A stretch of 64,000 nucleotides of DNA from Mycolicibacterium parafortuitum (GTDB lineage Bacteria; Actinomycetota; Actinomycetes; Mycobacteriales; Mycobacteriaceae): NCBI RefSeq assembly GCF_010725485.1, contig NZ_AP022598.1, positions 4,030,001-4,094,000 of the forward strand, given 5' to 3'. The stretch's first letter is position 1. The number at the start of each line of letters is the position of its first letter. The notes under the pieces were generated by a model that was not told the origin of the DNA, did not search any database, and saw only the letters and a program-made list of their open reading frames with translations. Both the position numbers and the translations under genes were made by a program. Shown here one piece after another: positions 54,153 to 63,167 of the stretch.

Positions 54153-55037
54153 ATGAGATTGTTGGTCGGTTATCTGGCCACACCCGGCGGCGCGGACGCG
54201 CTGGCGCTCGCCGTGCGGCTGGCCCGGACGCTCGACGCCGAGATCGACATCTGTCTGGTGTTGGCGCGGCACGGGCATCTCGGCAGCGTCGTCGCGACCG
54301 GCGGATACGACAAGCTCCTCAGCGAGCAGGCACAGGAGTGGCTGTCGGACGCGCTGGCCGCCGTGCCCGGGGACGTGATGGCCCGCACTCACGCCCATTT
54401 CCATGACTCGTTCGCCGCCGGGTTGATCGACGCGGCCGGCCAACTCGACGCGTCCGCGATCGTGGTCGGCGGTTCTGGCGGCGGTCTGGCGGCGAACTAC
54501 ACCCTCGGCGCGGTGGTCAACGAGCTTCTTAACTCGTCTCCGCTGCCGGTGGTGGTGGCTCCGCGCGGGGCCCGCGACTCGACGGTCGAGCGGGTCCGCG
54601 AGGTGACGTGCGCTCTCGGCGAACGTCCCGGCGCCGACCTGTTGCTGGACACCGCGTTCCGGTTCGCCAGGGCCGCGCAGACCCCGCTGCGGCTGGTGTC
54701 GCTGGTGGCGCTCGACCGGGACTCGGCGAGCGCGAGCGCCGGCCCCGGGCAGCACCCCGCGGTGGATCACGCCTTCCGCACGCTGGACGCCGCCAAGAAG
54801 TCGCTGCCCGCGGGATTCCCGGTGACCGCGACGGTGGTCGAAGGCGGCACCGTCGAGCAAGCCGTCCAGAGTCTGGCCTGGCACGACGGCGACCTGATCA
54901 TGGTCGGTTCGAGCCGACTCGGCGCCCCGCGGCGGACCTTCCTGGGTTCGACGGCCGCGAAGATGCTGCGGGTGCTCGACGTCCCGATGGTGGTGGTGCC
55001 CAAGGCGGAGGTCGGTGCCACGCACTCCGGGTGGTGA
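54153..55037 (+). CDS. Universal stress protein family, two-domain
   Basis: A 294-residue tandem Usp-like protein. Domain 1 starts MRLLVGYLATPGGADALALAV and ends VVGGSGGGLAANYTLGAVVNELL. Domain 2 ends VGSSRLGAPRRTFLGSTAAKMLRV, close to the G-2x-G-9x-GS/T pattern. The adenine-nucleotide loop of domain 1 is altered, so ATP binding may be limited to domain 2. ATG at 54,153 lies 13 bases after the EamA gene, and the two may be co-transcribed. Confidence 0.85.
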   Translation: MRLLVGYLATPGGADALALAVRLARTLDAEIDICLVLARHGHLGSVVATGGYDKLLSEQAQEWLSDALAAVPGDVMARTHAHFHDSFAAGLIDAAGQLDASAIVVGGSGGGLAANYTLGAVVNELLNSSPLPVVVAPRGARDSTVERVREVTCALGERPGADLLLDTAFRFARAAQTPLRLVSLVALDRDSASASAGPGQHPAVDHAFRTLDAAKKSLPAGFPVTATVVEGGTVEQAVQSLAWHDGDLIMVGSSRLGAPRRTFLGSTAAKMLRVLDVPMVVVPKAEVGATHSGW

Positions 55038-55041
55038 CCGC

Positions 55042-55094
55042 CGAGCCGTTACGGCTCGTCCACTAGGGCTCGTCCGCTATGGCTCGTCCACGAT
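55042..55094 (+). repeat. Hairpin and 14-bp tandem repeat between convergent genes
   Basis: A 7-bp stem CGAGCCG/CGGCTCG with loop TTA (55,042-55,058) overlaps three exact-length 14-bp units beginning GGCTCGTCC at 55,053, 55,067 and 55,081. The last unit codes for the C-terminus of the APC permease. The hairpin may terminate transcription from both sides; the repeats look like slippage copies. Confidence 0.6.
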
Positions 55095-56612
55095 GAGGAC
55101 CGGGGTGTCCTTGCGTAGCGTCTCACCGCGGAAGAACTCCGGTTGCCGGGCGCGCATGACCATCATGAACACGATGCCGAGCAGGATCAGCCCGAGGCCG
55201 AGGATCAGCACCAGACCCACGCCGCCGATGCTCGCGCCGCTGCCGTAGTCCGGGGACGCGCTGTCGCGCAGGGTCACCGCGAAGACGCCGAGCAGACCGA
55301 GGCCGCCGAGTAGTGGGAACAGCAGCTTGAACACGAATCCGCGTGCGCTGGAGAACAATTCGCGTCGGAAGTACCAGATGCAGGCGAACGCGGTCAGGCC
55401 GTAATAGAAGCAGATCATGATGCCCAGCGAGTAGATCGTGTCGGTGAGCACGTTCTCACTGGTCAGCGTCAGCACCGAGTAGAACAACGCCGAGCCGACC
55501 CCCGCGACGACCAGCGCGTAGGACGGCGTCATGAACCGGGGGTGGATCTTGGCGAACCGTGCCGGGAAGGCCTTGTAGGCGCCCATCGCCAGCATGGTCC
55601 GAGAGGTCGGCAGAAACGTGGTGATCAGGCTCGCGGCGCTGGACGCCACCACGGCGAGGAACAGGAACAGGTGCAGCGGGCCGCCCATCACCGGTTCCGC
55701 GAGCGCCCCGAAGACGTTCTCGGAGTTCTCCTCGTTACCGAGACCCAGGCCGTCGGTGCCGACGCCGGCATACATCTGGGTCGCGACGGCGACCAGCAGG
55801 TAGGTGAGCAGGATCGACACCACGCACAACAGCGCTGCACGGCCCGGCGTCTTGTCGGAGTCCTTGGACTCCTCGTTGACCGTCAGCGCGGTGTCCCAGC
55901 CCCAGAACGCGAAGATCGACCCGGACAGGCCCGCGATGAACATCGACATCGTCAGACCGGCCGGGCTGAACCAGTCCCAGCTGAACGACAAGCCGGTCTC
56001 CGACGAGCCGGATTTCGCGAACGCCATCCCCGCGAACACCAGCAGCACCACCATCTGGAAGCCGACCAGCACGTACTGGACCCGTTCGGTGGTGGTGATG
56101 CCCCGGTAGGACACCGCGGTGGCGATCGCCAGGAACGCCACACAGGTCACCACGTTGATCGCCTTGTTCTCCCACAGCGCGCCGACGGATTCGCTGCTGA
56201 ACAGGTCGCCGATGAACTGGTAGAAGAACTGCACCGCGACACCGGCCAAATTGGACAACACGATGACCGTCGCGAGCACCGCCGCCCACCCGCCGAGCCA
56301 TCCGATGTACGGCCCGAACGCCTTGGTGGTCCAGGTGAATGACGTCCCGCAGTCGGGGGCGACCTTGTTGAACTCGCGATACGCGTAGGCAGCGAAGAAC
56401 ATCGGCAGGAAGCCGGCGATGATCACCACCGGCATCTTCATGCCCGCCTCGGCGACGAGGATGCCGATGGTGGCCGTCAGCGCGTAGGCGGGGGCCACCG
56501 AGGACACCCCGAGAACCGTTCCGCCCAGCAGGCCGACGGCGTTGTGTGACAGTCCCTTGTCCTGGATGTCCGCTTCGGGGCGGTGCAGGGGGTCGTGGGC
56601 CTCGATCCGCAT
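55077..56612 (-). CDS. APC-family amino acid permease
   Basis: A 511-residue twelve-segment permease of the amino acid-polyamine-organocation group. VGLLGGTVLGVSSVAPAYALTATIG is the first segment with the G-x-G substrate loop. CGTSFTWTTKAFGPYIGWLGGW and FWGWDTALTVNEESKD are typical of actinobacterial members. Import of an amino acid or amine is expected; the substrate is unknown. It is convergent with the Usp gene. Confidence 0.9.
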   Translation of the reverse strand: MRIEAHDPLHRPEADIQDKGLSHNAVGLLGGTVLGVSSVAPAYALTATIGILVAEAGMKMPVVIIAGFLPMFFAAYAYREFNKVAPDCGTSFTWTTKAFGPYIGWLGGWAAVLATVIVLSNLAGVAVQFFYQFIGDLFSSESVGALWENKAINVVTCVAFLAIATAVSYRGITTTERVQYVLVGFQMVVLLVFAGMAFAKSGSSETGLSFSWDWFSPAGLTMSMFIAGLSGSIFAFWGWDTALTVNEESKDSDKTPGRAALLCVVSILLTYLLVAVATQMYAGVGTDGLGLGNEENSENVFGALAEPVMGGPLHLFLFLAVVASSAASLITTFLPTSRTMLAMGAYKAFPARFAKIHPRFMTPSYALVVAGVGSALFYSVLTLTSENVLTDTIYSLGIMICFYYGLTAFACIWYFRRELFSSARGFVFKLLFPLLGGLGLLGVFAVTLRDSASPDYGSGASIGGVGLVLILGLGLILLGIVFMMVMRARQPEFFRGETLRKDTPVLIVDEP

Positions 56613-56682
56613 GATGACCTCACCAGGGTGAACAATGAATGGTGCTCAAGCTAAGCACGCACGCACCCGCGGGGGAGCGCTT

Positions 56683-57732
56683 TCATTCACAGGTTCGGCG
56701 CAGCAGCCCGAGCACGACCTCACGTGTCAGCGGCGCGAGCTCGAGGTCCCCGGGCCGGTCCGGATCGATCCACGCGATCTCGTCGATCTCGGCCCGCGCG
56801 GACGGTTCCGCGCGCAACGTCACGGCGAACAGTTCCGCGGACACCCGGTGCCCGGGTTCGTTGGCCGCCGCGGCGGTGTAGGTCCCGAGCGGGCTGATAT
56901 CCGGTGGCGCCACGTGCACTCCGAGTTCCTCGGCGAGCTCGCGGCGCAGCGCCTCCGGAGCGGACTCGCCCGGGTCGAGTTTGCCGCCCGGCTGCATGAA
57001 CGCCGCCGTCCCGCGCTTTCGGACCACGAGCGTCCGGCCGGCGGCGTCGACCACCACTGCGGCGACCACCCTGATCTGCGGGGGCGTGTCCTGTTGTGCG
57101 GCAAGGGCTTGCGCGATGGTCGCGGTGTCGGCGAGCGTGACCCCGATCAGGGTGAGGTCGGCGAGCCGCTCCGGGGTGGTCTGCGACGTCGCGTCGGTGG
57201 CCAGCACGGTCCGGTAGTCGAGCTCCGACGCGTCGAACAACGTGGCCCGCGGGCAGTTCGGCAGATTGCACCCCGCGACGACGACGGTGTTCACGCCCAT
57301 TGTGCGTAACTGGGTGTCCAGCGCGGTCCGGAAAAACGCCGACCACCGCGGCTTGTAGACGACGTACTCGCCGGGACCGACGGTTTGGATCTCCCCGGCG
57401 AGCAGCGCCGTGCAGTCGAGCTCGACCGGCTGCGGCAGCAGGGGTTGCGCGATCTGCGCGCCGGCGGTCCCCGGAGCGGCGATGTGCGCACCGGCTTCGA
57501 CCGCGGCGCGGCGTACGGCGTCGACGTCGGACCCGCCCGGCTCGTACAGCCGCACGACGTGGATGACCGGTCGCCCCGCGGCGCGAAACGCCGCCGCGAG
57601 GCGGGCCATCGCCGGCAGCCGTTCGGCGGTTCCACTCACCACCGACGATCCCGCGACGAAGTCGTGCTGGACGTCGATGAGCAGCAACGCCGAGTGCGGC
57701 CACTGCGGCGTCAGGTATCGGTCAGAATCCAC
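56683..57732 (-). CDS. Cysteine hydrolase-Nudix fusion protein
   Basis: A 349-residue two-domain protein. Residues 12-205 are an isochorismatase-like cysteine hydrolase: Asp in LLIDVQHDF, Lys in YKPRWSAF and the Cys in VVAGCNLPNCPRAT. Residues 220-345 are a Nudix hydrolase with the box GGKLDPGESAPEALRRELAEELGV. The pair could combine amide hydrolysis (nicotinamidase-like) with cleavage of a nucleotide diphosphate in NAD-related salvage; this is inference. The start is GTG at 57,732. The gene stands alone between the APC permease and sodA. Confidence 0.88.
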   Translation of the reverse strand: MDSDRYLTPQWPHSALLLIDVQHDFVAGSSVVSGTAERLPAMARLAAAFRAAGRPVIHVVRLYEPGGSDVDAVRRAAVEAGAHIAAPGTAGAQIAQPLLPQPVELDCTALLAGEIQTVGPGEYVVYKPRWSAFFRTALDTQLRTMGVNTVVVAGCNLPNCPRATLFDASELDYRTVLATDATSQTTPERLADLTLIGVTLADTATIAQALAAQQDTPPQIRVVAAVVVDAAGRTLVVRKRGTAAFMQPGGKLDPGESAPEALRRELAEELGVHVAPPDISPLGTYTAAAANEPGHRVSAELFAVTLRAEPSARAEIDEIAWIDPDRPGDLELAPLTREVVLGLLRRTCE

Positions 57733-57762
57733 CCGACGATTCTGGCACCAGCCCGGCGCGGG

Positions 57763-58383
57763 TCAGAAGATGAGGCCCTGGGCCTTCGATGTCGCGGCGG
57801 CGAAACGGTTTTGGACGTCCTCCCAGTTGACGACGTTCCAGAACGCCTTCACGTAGTCGGCTTTGACGTTCTTGTACTGCAGGTAGTAGGCGTGCTCCCA
57901 CATGTCCACCTGCAACAGCGGGATGATCCCGAGCGGCACGTTGGCCTGCTGGTCGTAGAGCTGGAAGGTCAGCAGCCGGTCACCGAGGGTGTCGTAGCCC
58001 AGCACCGCCCAGCCGGAGCCCTGCAGGCCGTTGGCCGCGGCGGTGAACTGCGCGCGGAATTTGTCGAACGATCCGAACTGGTCGTCGATGGCCGCGGCGA
58101 GGTCTCCCGTCGGCTTGTCGCCGCCGTGGGGGGACAGGTTCTTCCACCAGATCGTGTGGTTGACGTGCCCGCCGAGGTGGAACGCGAGGTTCTTCTCGTG
58201 CAGGAAGATCGCGCCGTGATCGTCACCGGCGCGTGCCTCTTCGAGTTTGGCGATCGCGTCGTTGACGCCCTTGACGTAGGTGGCGTGGTGCTTGCTGTGG
58301 TGAATCTCGTTGATCTGTCCCGAAATATGCGGTTCGAGCGCGCCGTAGTCGTAGTCCAGATCCGGCAACGTGTACTCAGCCAT
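57763..58383 (-). CDS. sodA: Superoxide dismutase (Mn/Fe)
   Basis: A 206-residue SodA converting superoxide to peroxide and oxygen. Metal ligands are visible: H28 ([10 protein letters not shown]), H76 ([10 protein letters not shown]) and the Asp/His of [13 protein letters not shown] near 160. The length equals that of mycobacterial SodA, which leaves the cell without a classic signal peptide. ATG at 58,383 starts the conserved [13 protein letters not shown]. Divergent from the MTHFR-like gene. Confidence 0.97.
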   Translation of the reverse strand: MAEYTLPDLDYDYGALEPHISGQINEIHHSKHHATYVKGVNDAIAKLEEARAGDDHGAIFLHEKNLAFHLGGHVNHTIWWKNLSPHGGDKPTGDLAAAIDDQFGSFDKFRAQFTAAANGLQGSGWAVLGYDTLGDRLLTFQLYDQQANVPLGIIPLLQVDMWEHAYYLQYKNVKADYVKAFWNVVNWEDVQNRFAAATSKAQGLIF

Positions 58384-58582
58384 CAGGTTCCTCTCTGTAT
58401 TCACTCGGCCATCTGCGCCCACCATACCTGTCCAGCACAACACATATTCAGGTGTGTATGAGTGTGCGCGGGTGCCGAGGCTGTGGCAGTACCACGACAG
58501 GTCGGTGCGAAACACGGCCGCCGGAAACAGCCGTACCGCGGAGGACTACTTTGCGGTGTGGGCGGGAATCCCGGCACGCGAT

Positions 58583-59590
58583 ATGACCGGTGACGACGCA
58601 GTCGTGCAGGACTGCCCCAAGCGGATGACGTTCGGCCCGTGCGGTGGCGTCCATCCCGACGGCCGCTGCGAGATGCGGCCCGGCCCGTGCGCGTTCCCCG
58701 AGGTCGTGCTCTGGCCGTCGGGCTCGACACCTCTGGTGCCGGCACCGCAGTCGCCGGCGGCGCCGCTGATCCTGACCGACTTCAGCTGCGCGCCATACGA
58801 TCCGGTGGACGTGGCGGCGACCGCGACGGCGTTGTCGGCGTCGTGCGATGCGGTCCTGGTCGGTGAGCACCAGAACCGTCCCGACTTCCCTCCGACACTG
58901 ATGGGCCGCCTGCTGTTGGACGCGGGTGTCACCCCCTGGATCACGCTGTCGTGCCGCGACCGTAATCGGGTGGTGCTCGAACAGGAGCTGCGGGGACTGT
59001 CGCTGCTCGGGGTGCGTACGGTGCTGTGCGTCACCGGCGACGGACGCGGCTACGACGTGCACCCCGACATCACCCAGACCTTCGACCTCGACGGGCCGCG
59101 GCTGGTCGAACTGGCCACCTCGCTGGGGATGACCGCGGCCGTGCCGGAGACCCCGACGGCCCCACCCGTGGCGGGGCGCCCGCTGCGTCTGGTCCAGAAA
59201 CAGCGGGCCGGCGCGCGCGTCGCCGTACTCAACCACGTCTGCACTCCGGAGCTGATCGCACGCTTCATGTCGGACGCCCGGGCAGCCGGACTGACCATCC
59301 CGGTGCTCGCGGCCGTCGCGGTGTTCACCGACGAGGTCTCGGCCGCCGTGCTGCAGGGCCTGCCCGGGCTGGCGCTCGATCCGGACGTGGTCGAGCGCGT
59401 GCTGGCCGCCCCGGACCCGGTCGAGGCCGGCATCGAGGCCGCGGTCGCAGAGGCCCGCGCGTTACTGGCCATCGACGGTGTCGACGGGGTCAACGTCTCC
59501 GGGTTGGCGTCGGCGGCGGGGACTCGCGCCGGCGCGCAGATCAAGGCCGAGGTCGGTGCGCGGATCCGCGCGGAAGGGTGGGGACGATGA
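58583..59590 (+). CDS. Methylenetetrahydrofolate reductase-like protein with N-terminal zinc motif
   Basis: About 335 residues. The N-terminus has CPKRMTFGPCGGVHPDGRCE with the Cys pattern of MetV-type zinc domains, then a TIM-barrel related to MTHFR (LTDFSCAPYD, LVGEHQNRPDF, CVTGDG, IPVLAAVAVFT). It probably binds a folate and helps methyl transfer. The frame is open further upstream to 58,370, into the sodA start region. ATG 58,583 is the simplest start, but one near 58,505 (GTG) would add [10 protein letters not shown] and cannot be excluded. It overlaps the methyltransferase gene by 4 bases. Confidence 0.8.
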   Translation: MTGDDAVVQDCPKRMTFGPCGGVHPDGRCEMRPGPCAFPEVVLWPSGSTPLVPAPQSPAAPLILTDFSCAPYDPVDVAATATALSASCDAVLVGEHQNRPDFPPTLMGRLLLDAGVTPWITLSCRDRNRVVLEQELRGLSLLGVRTVLCVTGDGRGYDVHPDITQTFDLDGPRLVELATSLGMTAAVPETPTAPPVAGRPLRLVQKQRAGARVAVLNHVCTPELIARFMSDARAAGLTIPVLAAVAVFTDEVSAAVLQGLPGLALDPDVVERVLAAPDPVEAGIEAAVAEARALLAIDGVDGVNVSGLASAAGTRAGAQIKAEVGARIRAEGWGR

Positions 59591-60357
59591 CCGAGGCGAT
59601 GGACGCCGAATTCGACACGGTGGCCGAATGGACCGCGCAGGCGGCACGCCACCTCGGCCGCGATTACTACATCCCGGCCGGCTGCCGGGGCAGTGGCAAC
59701 CCAGCTGCGCTGGACTGGCTGGTCGAGCGTCTCGAACTCGGCCCCGGCGACTCGCTGCTCGACTGCGGGGCCGGTGTCGGGGGACCGGCCGCCTACGCGG
59801 AGTCGAGGAGTCCGGTGTCGCCGGTGCTCGTCGAACCCCAGGCCGGCGCGTGCAGGGCGGCCCGCTCACTGTTCCCGTATCCCGTCTTTCAGGCCGTCGC
59901 CGATGCACTTCCGTTCTCCGACAACGCATTCGATGCGGCGTGGTGTCTCGGGGTGCTGTGCACGACTGCCGCGCAGCGCGAGGTGCTCACCGAATTGCGC
60001 CGGGTGGTGCGGGCACCGGGGCGCATCGGGCTGCTGGTGTTCGTCGCACAGGCCGAGCTGACCGAGGATCAGCAACCCGAGGGCAACAACTTCCCGACCG
60101 AGCGGTCCCTACAGCGCCTGCTCGATGAGGCCGGACTGCGCGTCGAGGACCGGCTGCGCACCGCCGATCTGCCGCCGATTCCCCAGGGCTGGCAGGACCG
60201 AGTCGCGGCGATCGACGCTGCGCTGGAGAGCAGGCACCGAGACGACGACGCGTGGAAGGTTTCCGAGGAGAATTCCGGGCAGATGGGCCGGCTGCTCGAT
60301 GACGGACTGGTCTCCGGCGAGGTGCTCAGTCTGCGGCACGCTGACCAGGTGTCCTGA
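59587..60357 (+). CDS. SAM-dependent methyltransferase
   Basis: A 256-residue class I methyltransferase. Motif I is LLDCGAGVGGPAAYA near residue 57, then VLVEPQ, the post-motif ALPFSDNAFDAAWCLGVLCTT, and the RRVVRAPGRIGLLVF strand. This UbiE/COQ5-like layout acts on small molecules or lipids. Coupling by ATGA overlap to the MTHFR-like gene suggests a joint one-carbon function, although the methyl donor of this fold is SAM. Confidence 0.88.
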   Translation: MTEAMDAEFDTVAEWTAQAARHLGRDYYIPAGCRGSGNPAALDWLVERLELGPGDSLLDCGAGVGGPAAYAESRSPVSPVLVEPQAGACRAARSLFPYPVFQAVADALPFSDNAFDAAWCLGVLCTTAAQREVLTELRRVVRAPGRIGLLVFVAQAELTEDQQPEGNNFPTERSLQRLLDEAGLRVEDRLRTADLPPIPQGWQDRVAAIDAALESRHRDDDAWKVSEENSGQMGRLLDDGLVSGEVLSLRHADQVS

Positions 60358-60360
60358 CAA

Positions 60361-61728
60361 CTAGGTGCCGGGCTCTCGGCCGGAATTTTTCCGCGAGTTG
60401 TTGCCCTGATGCACGGGGGACTCCCAGGTGTAGGGCTCCTCGGGGTGGCCGGACCCACCCAGGATGAACGTGCGGTCGCTGCGGTTGGATCGCGCGATCG
60501 TCGCCAACCAGGTTCCGACCGTGCTGAACCGGTTGCGCACGCCGGTGAGGAACGCGATGTGGACGAAGCCCCAGCCGAGCCAGCCGGGCATACCGGTCAA
60601 CCTGATCGGGCCCGCCTGCAGCAATGCGTGCCCGCGGCTGATGTAGGCGGCCGAGCCCAGATCCCGGTAGCGGTAGTTCTTGCGGCGTTTGCCTTCCAGG
60701 TCCCGCCGGATGCATGCCGCGGCGTGCAGGCCGCCCTGCATGGCGTTCTCGGCGACCCCGGGCAGCCCGTCGCGTCCGGCCAGGTCTCCGATCACGAACA
60801 CCTCCGGATGCCCCGGCACCGACAGGTCGGTCTCGACCGCGATGCGTCCGGAGCGGTCGGTCGAGGCGCCCAGCACCTCAGCGGTGTGGTTCGCGAACGG
60901 CACCGCTTCCACGCCTGCGGTCCACAGCACCGTCCGTGTCGCGTAATCGACTTCGGCGCCAGCACCTTTCGGCCGCACGGTGATTCCGTCGCGGCGCACA
61001 TCGCTGACGTGCACACCGAAATGCAACTCGACACCGAGGTCGGTGAGTACCCGAGCGGCGCCCTCGGACAGCGCCGGTGCGAAGCTCTTCAGCACCCGGT
61101 CACCGCCGTCGAAGAGCAGCACCCTGGCGTCTTCGGGCTCGATGCTGTGGAACTCGTTGGCCAACGCCCGTGTCGCCAATTCCCGGATCTGCCCGGCGAT
61201 CTCGACTCCGGTCGGCCCGCCGCCGGCCACCGCGAAGGTCAGCCACTGGTCACGTTCTGGCCCCGGGGGCAGGGTCTCGGCGATCTCGAACGCGGCGAAG
61301 ACGCGGCGCCTGATGCTCAGCGCGTCGTCCAGGGTCTTCATCCCGGGCGCCCAGGCGGCGAACTCCTCCTTGCCGAAGTAGGACTGGCGCATGCCCGCGG
61401 CGAGGACGAGGTAGTCGTAGTCGACATCGAAGGTGGAGTCGTCGGGGCGGCGGGCCGTGACACGGCGCGCGTCGGCATCGAGACGGATCGCCTCACCGAG
61501 CAACGGCTTCACATTGTGGTGGTCTTGGAGCTCCTCGCGCAACGACCGGCTGATCTGGCCGATACTCAGCGTTCCCGTGGCGCACTGGTACAGCAGCGGC
61601 TGGAACACATGGCAGGCCGCCCTGTCGAGCAGCGTCACGTCGACTCCGACCCGGCCGAGGCGGCGAGCGCAGAACAGGCCGCCGAACCCTCCGCCGATGA
61701 TCACTACTCTCGGGCGTTTCTCAGTCAT
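60361..61728 (-). CDS. NDH-2-type NAD(P)H dehydrogenase/FAD oxidoreductase
   Basis: A 455-residue two-dinucleotide-binding flavoprotein. FAD motif VVIIGGGFGGLFCARRL (residues 8-24), the HVFQPLLYQCATG block, NAD motif FAVAGGGPTGVEIAGQI near residue 169, and VFVIGDLAGRDG near residue 305 are present. A C-terminal hydrophobic segment (WLGWGFVHIAFLTGV) anchors it to the membrane. It transfers electrons from NADH to quinone or another acceptor. It differs enough from the main mycobacterial Ndh that I do not assign that symbol. Confidence 0.9.
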   Translation of the reverse strand: MTEKRPRVVIIGGGFGGLFCARRLGRVGVDVTLLDRAACHVFQPLLYQCATGTLSIGQISRSLREELQDHHNVKPLLGEAIRLDADARRVTARRPDDSTFDVDYDYLVLAAGMRQSYFGKEEFAAWAPGMKTLDDALSIRRRVFAAFEIAETLPPGPERDQWLTFAVAGGGPTGVEIAGQIRELATRALANEFHSIEPEDARVLLFDGGDRVLKSFAPALSEGAARVLTDLGVELHFGVHVSDVRRDGITVRPKGAGAEVDYATRTVLWTAGVEAVPFANHTAEVLGASTDRSGRIAVETDLSVPGHPEVFVIGDLAGRDGLPGVAENAMQGGLHAAACIRRDLEGKRRKNYRYRDLGSAAYISRGHALLQAGPIRLTGMPGWLGWGFVHIAFLTGVRNRFSTVGTWLATIARSNRSDRTFILGGSGHPEEPYTWESPVHQGNNSRKNSGREPGT

Positions 61729-61968
61729 CCCGGCCAGGATAGTTCCCGCGGCCCACCCTCCGATCGCGGCAGCGCTCAGAATCCCGCTTCGGCCGGACTC
61801 TGGAACTCGAAATATGCACAGGGACAGGGGATTCGGGCTTTTTCCTGGGAGATGGGGATTCGGCCGATTGCACGTCCCGGCACGGAATGCCATCATTTCG
61901 TTGTTGGTGCACACCCCTGCGGTTCCGGCCTGCCCCGCCAGACAGGCCGATCGCGATGGGAGGTATGC

Positions 61969-62715
61969 GTGACAATCGAAGACAGGCCCCGAGGCGCCCC
62001 GCCGGACCCCCGGCGGCAGACCTTGTTCGAGCGCACACAGCTCAACGACCTCGTGGTGCAGATCAACGAACTCCAGCGTCGCGCCGACGTGAACCCCGAG
62101 GACGCTCTGCTCGACATCATCGAAAACGGGGTCGCGTCGGTGCCGGGTGCCCGCTATGCCGGCGTCACGCTGATCGACAAGCACGCCGTGGTGACGACCG
62201 CGGCGGCGACCCACGAACACGTCCGACTGCTGGACCGGATCCAGGCCGAGACCCGCGAGGGGCCGTGTCTGGCGAGCGCGTGGTCCCACCACACCCTCCG
62301 CATCGACGATCTGTCCGCAGAGCGGCGGTGGCCGCGGTACTGCCGGTCCGCCGTCGAGCGCACGCCGGTGCGGTCGGTGCTGTCGATCCGGCTCTATCAC
62401 GACGGTCCCAGCCTCGCCGCGCTGACCTTCTACTCAGACGAGGTCGAGGTGTTCGACGACGACTCGGTGGAACTGGCGCTGATCTTCGCAGCCCACACCG
62501 CCGCCGCGCTGACGCTGACCCAGCGCGAGGACCAGTTCCGCAGCGCCCTGGCCAGTCGCGACGTCATCGGCCAGGCCAAAGGGATGCTCATGGAGCGCTT
62601 CGGTATCGACGCCCATGCCGCGTTCGAACTGTTGCGCCGGATCTCCCAGGAGAAGAACGTGAAGCTGGTCGATATCGCCGAGAACCTGGTCGCCTCGCAC
62701 CGGACGGCGGATTAG
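61969..62715 (+). CDS. GAF-ANTAR regulator
   Basis: A 248-residue regulator. The GAF domain is in residues 25-180 (DALLDIIENGVASVPGARYAGVTLID; VRSVLSIRLYHDGPSLAALTFYS). The C-terminal ANTAR RNA-binding domain is RDVIGQAKGMLMERFGIDAHAAFELLRRIS. ANTAR proteins bind paired hairpins in nascent RNA and stop termination. The GTG start at 61,969 follows GGGAGG. The target RNAs are not apparent nearby. Confidence 0.9.
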   Translation: MTIEDRPRGAPPDPRRQTLFERTQLNDLVVQINELQRRADVNPEDALLDIIENGVASVPGARYAGVTLIDKHAVVTTAAATHEHVRLLDRIQAETREGPCLASAWSHHTLRIDDLSAERRWPRYCRSAVERTPVRSVLSIRLYHDGPSLAALTFYSDEVEVFDDDSVELALIFAAHTAAALTLTQREDQFRSALASRDVIGQAKGMLMERFGIDAHAAFELLRRISQEKNVKLVDIAENLVASHRTAD

Positions 62716-62728
62716 CCGGCCGACGCTC

Positions 62729-62998
62729 TCAAGGAGTCCTCGCCGAGCGGATCAACGACATGTCCGCCGGGCCGGCGTCGGCGGGCCACCACGGCGGCGC
62801 CGCGATCTCGCACGCATCGAGGTCGGTCTGACCGTGCACCTGGGTGACCGTGTCGACACAGTCGGCGACGGTCGCATGCTCGATCTCGGAGATCTGGTCG
62901 TGTGCGTTCGACGCGAACCAGGCGCCGAAGCCCACGATCGCCGCCGACGCGGCCACGCAGGCCGCCAGTGGCCAGTCCAGACGATCCCTCACGCCCAT
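62729..62998 (-). CDS. Small single-pass membrane protein
   Basis: An 89-residue protein with one membrane segment (PLAACVAASAAIVGFGAWFA) near the N-terminus and a short extracytoplasmic part with two Cys (ADCVDTV; DACEIAAPPW). The upstream frame to 63,169 is not used because it lacks features and overlaps the next gene's control region. I do not recognise the family. Confidence 0.6.
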   Translation of the reverse strand: MGVRDRLDWPLAACVAASAAIVGFGAWFASNAHDQISEIEHATVADCVDTVTQVHGQTDLDACEIAAPPWWPADAGPADMSLIRSARTP

Positions 62999-63167
62999 AG
63001 CGGCTGACGCTAGCGCAAATATCTGGGTTTTCGCTGAGTGAGTTATGAGAAGTCCCGGCTCGACACGGCACGGCAAACTCTGCCAATCGTGCCCAGCGAA
63101 CACGCTCACGGCGTAATTTACGTCCGTAACAATCAGGTCACAGCCAGTCCGAGGGTGAGGGAATCTC

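Noticed and set aside
60409..61968. Long N-terminal extension of the GAF-ANTAR gene
   Set aside because: It is antisense to the NDH-2-like gene and lacks domains; GTG at 61,969 has a good RBS.
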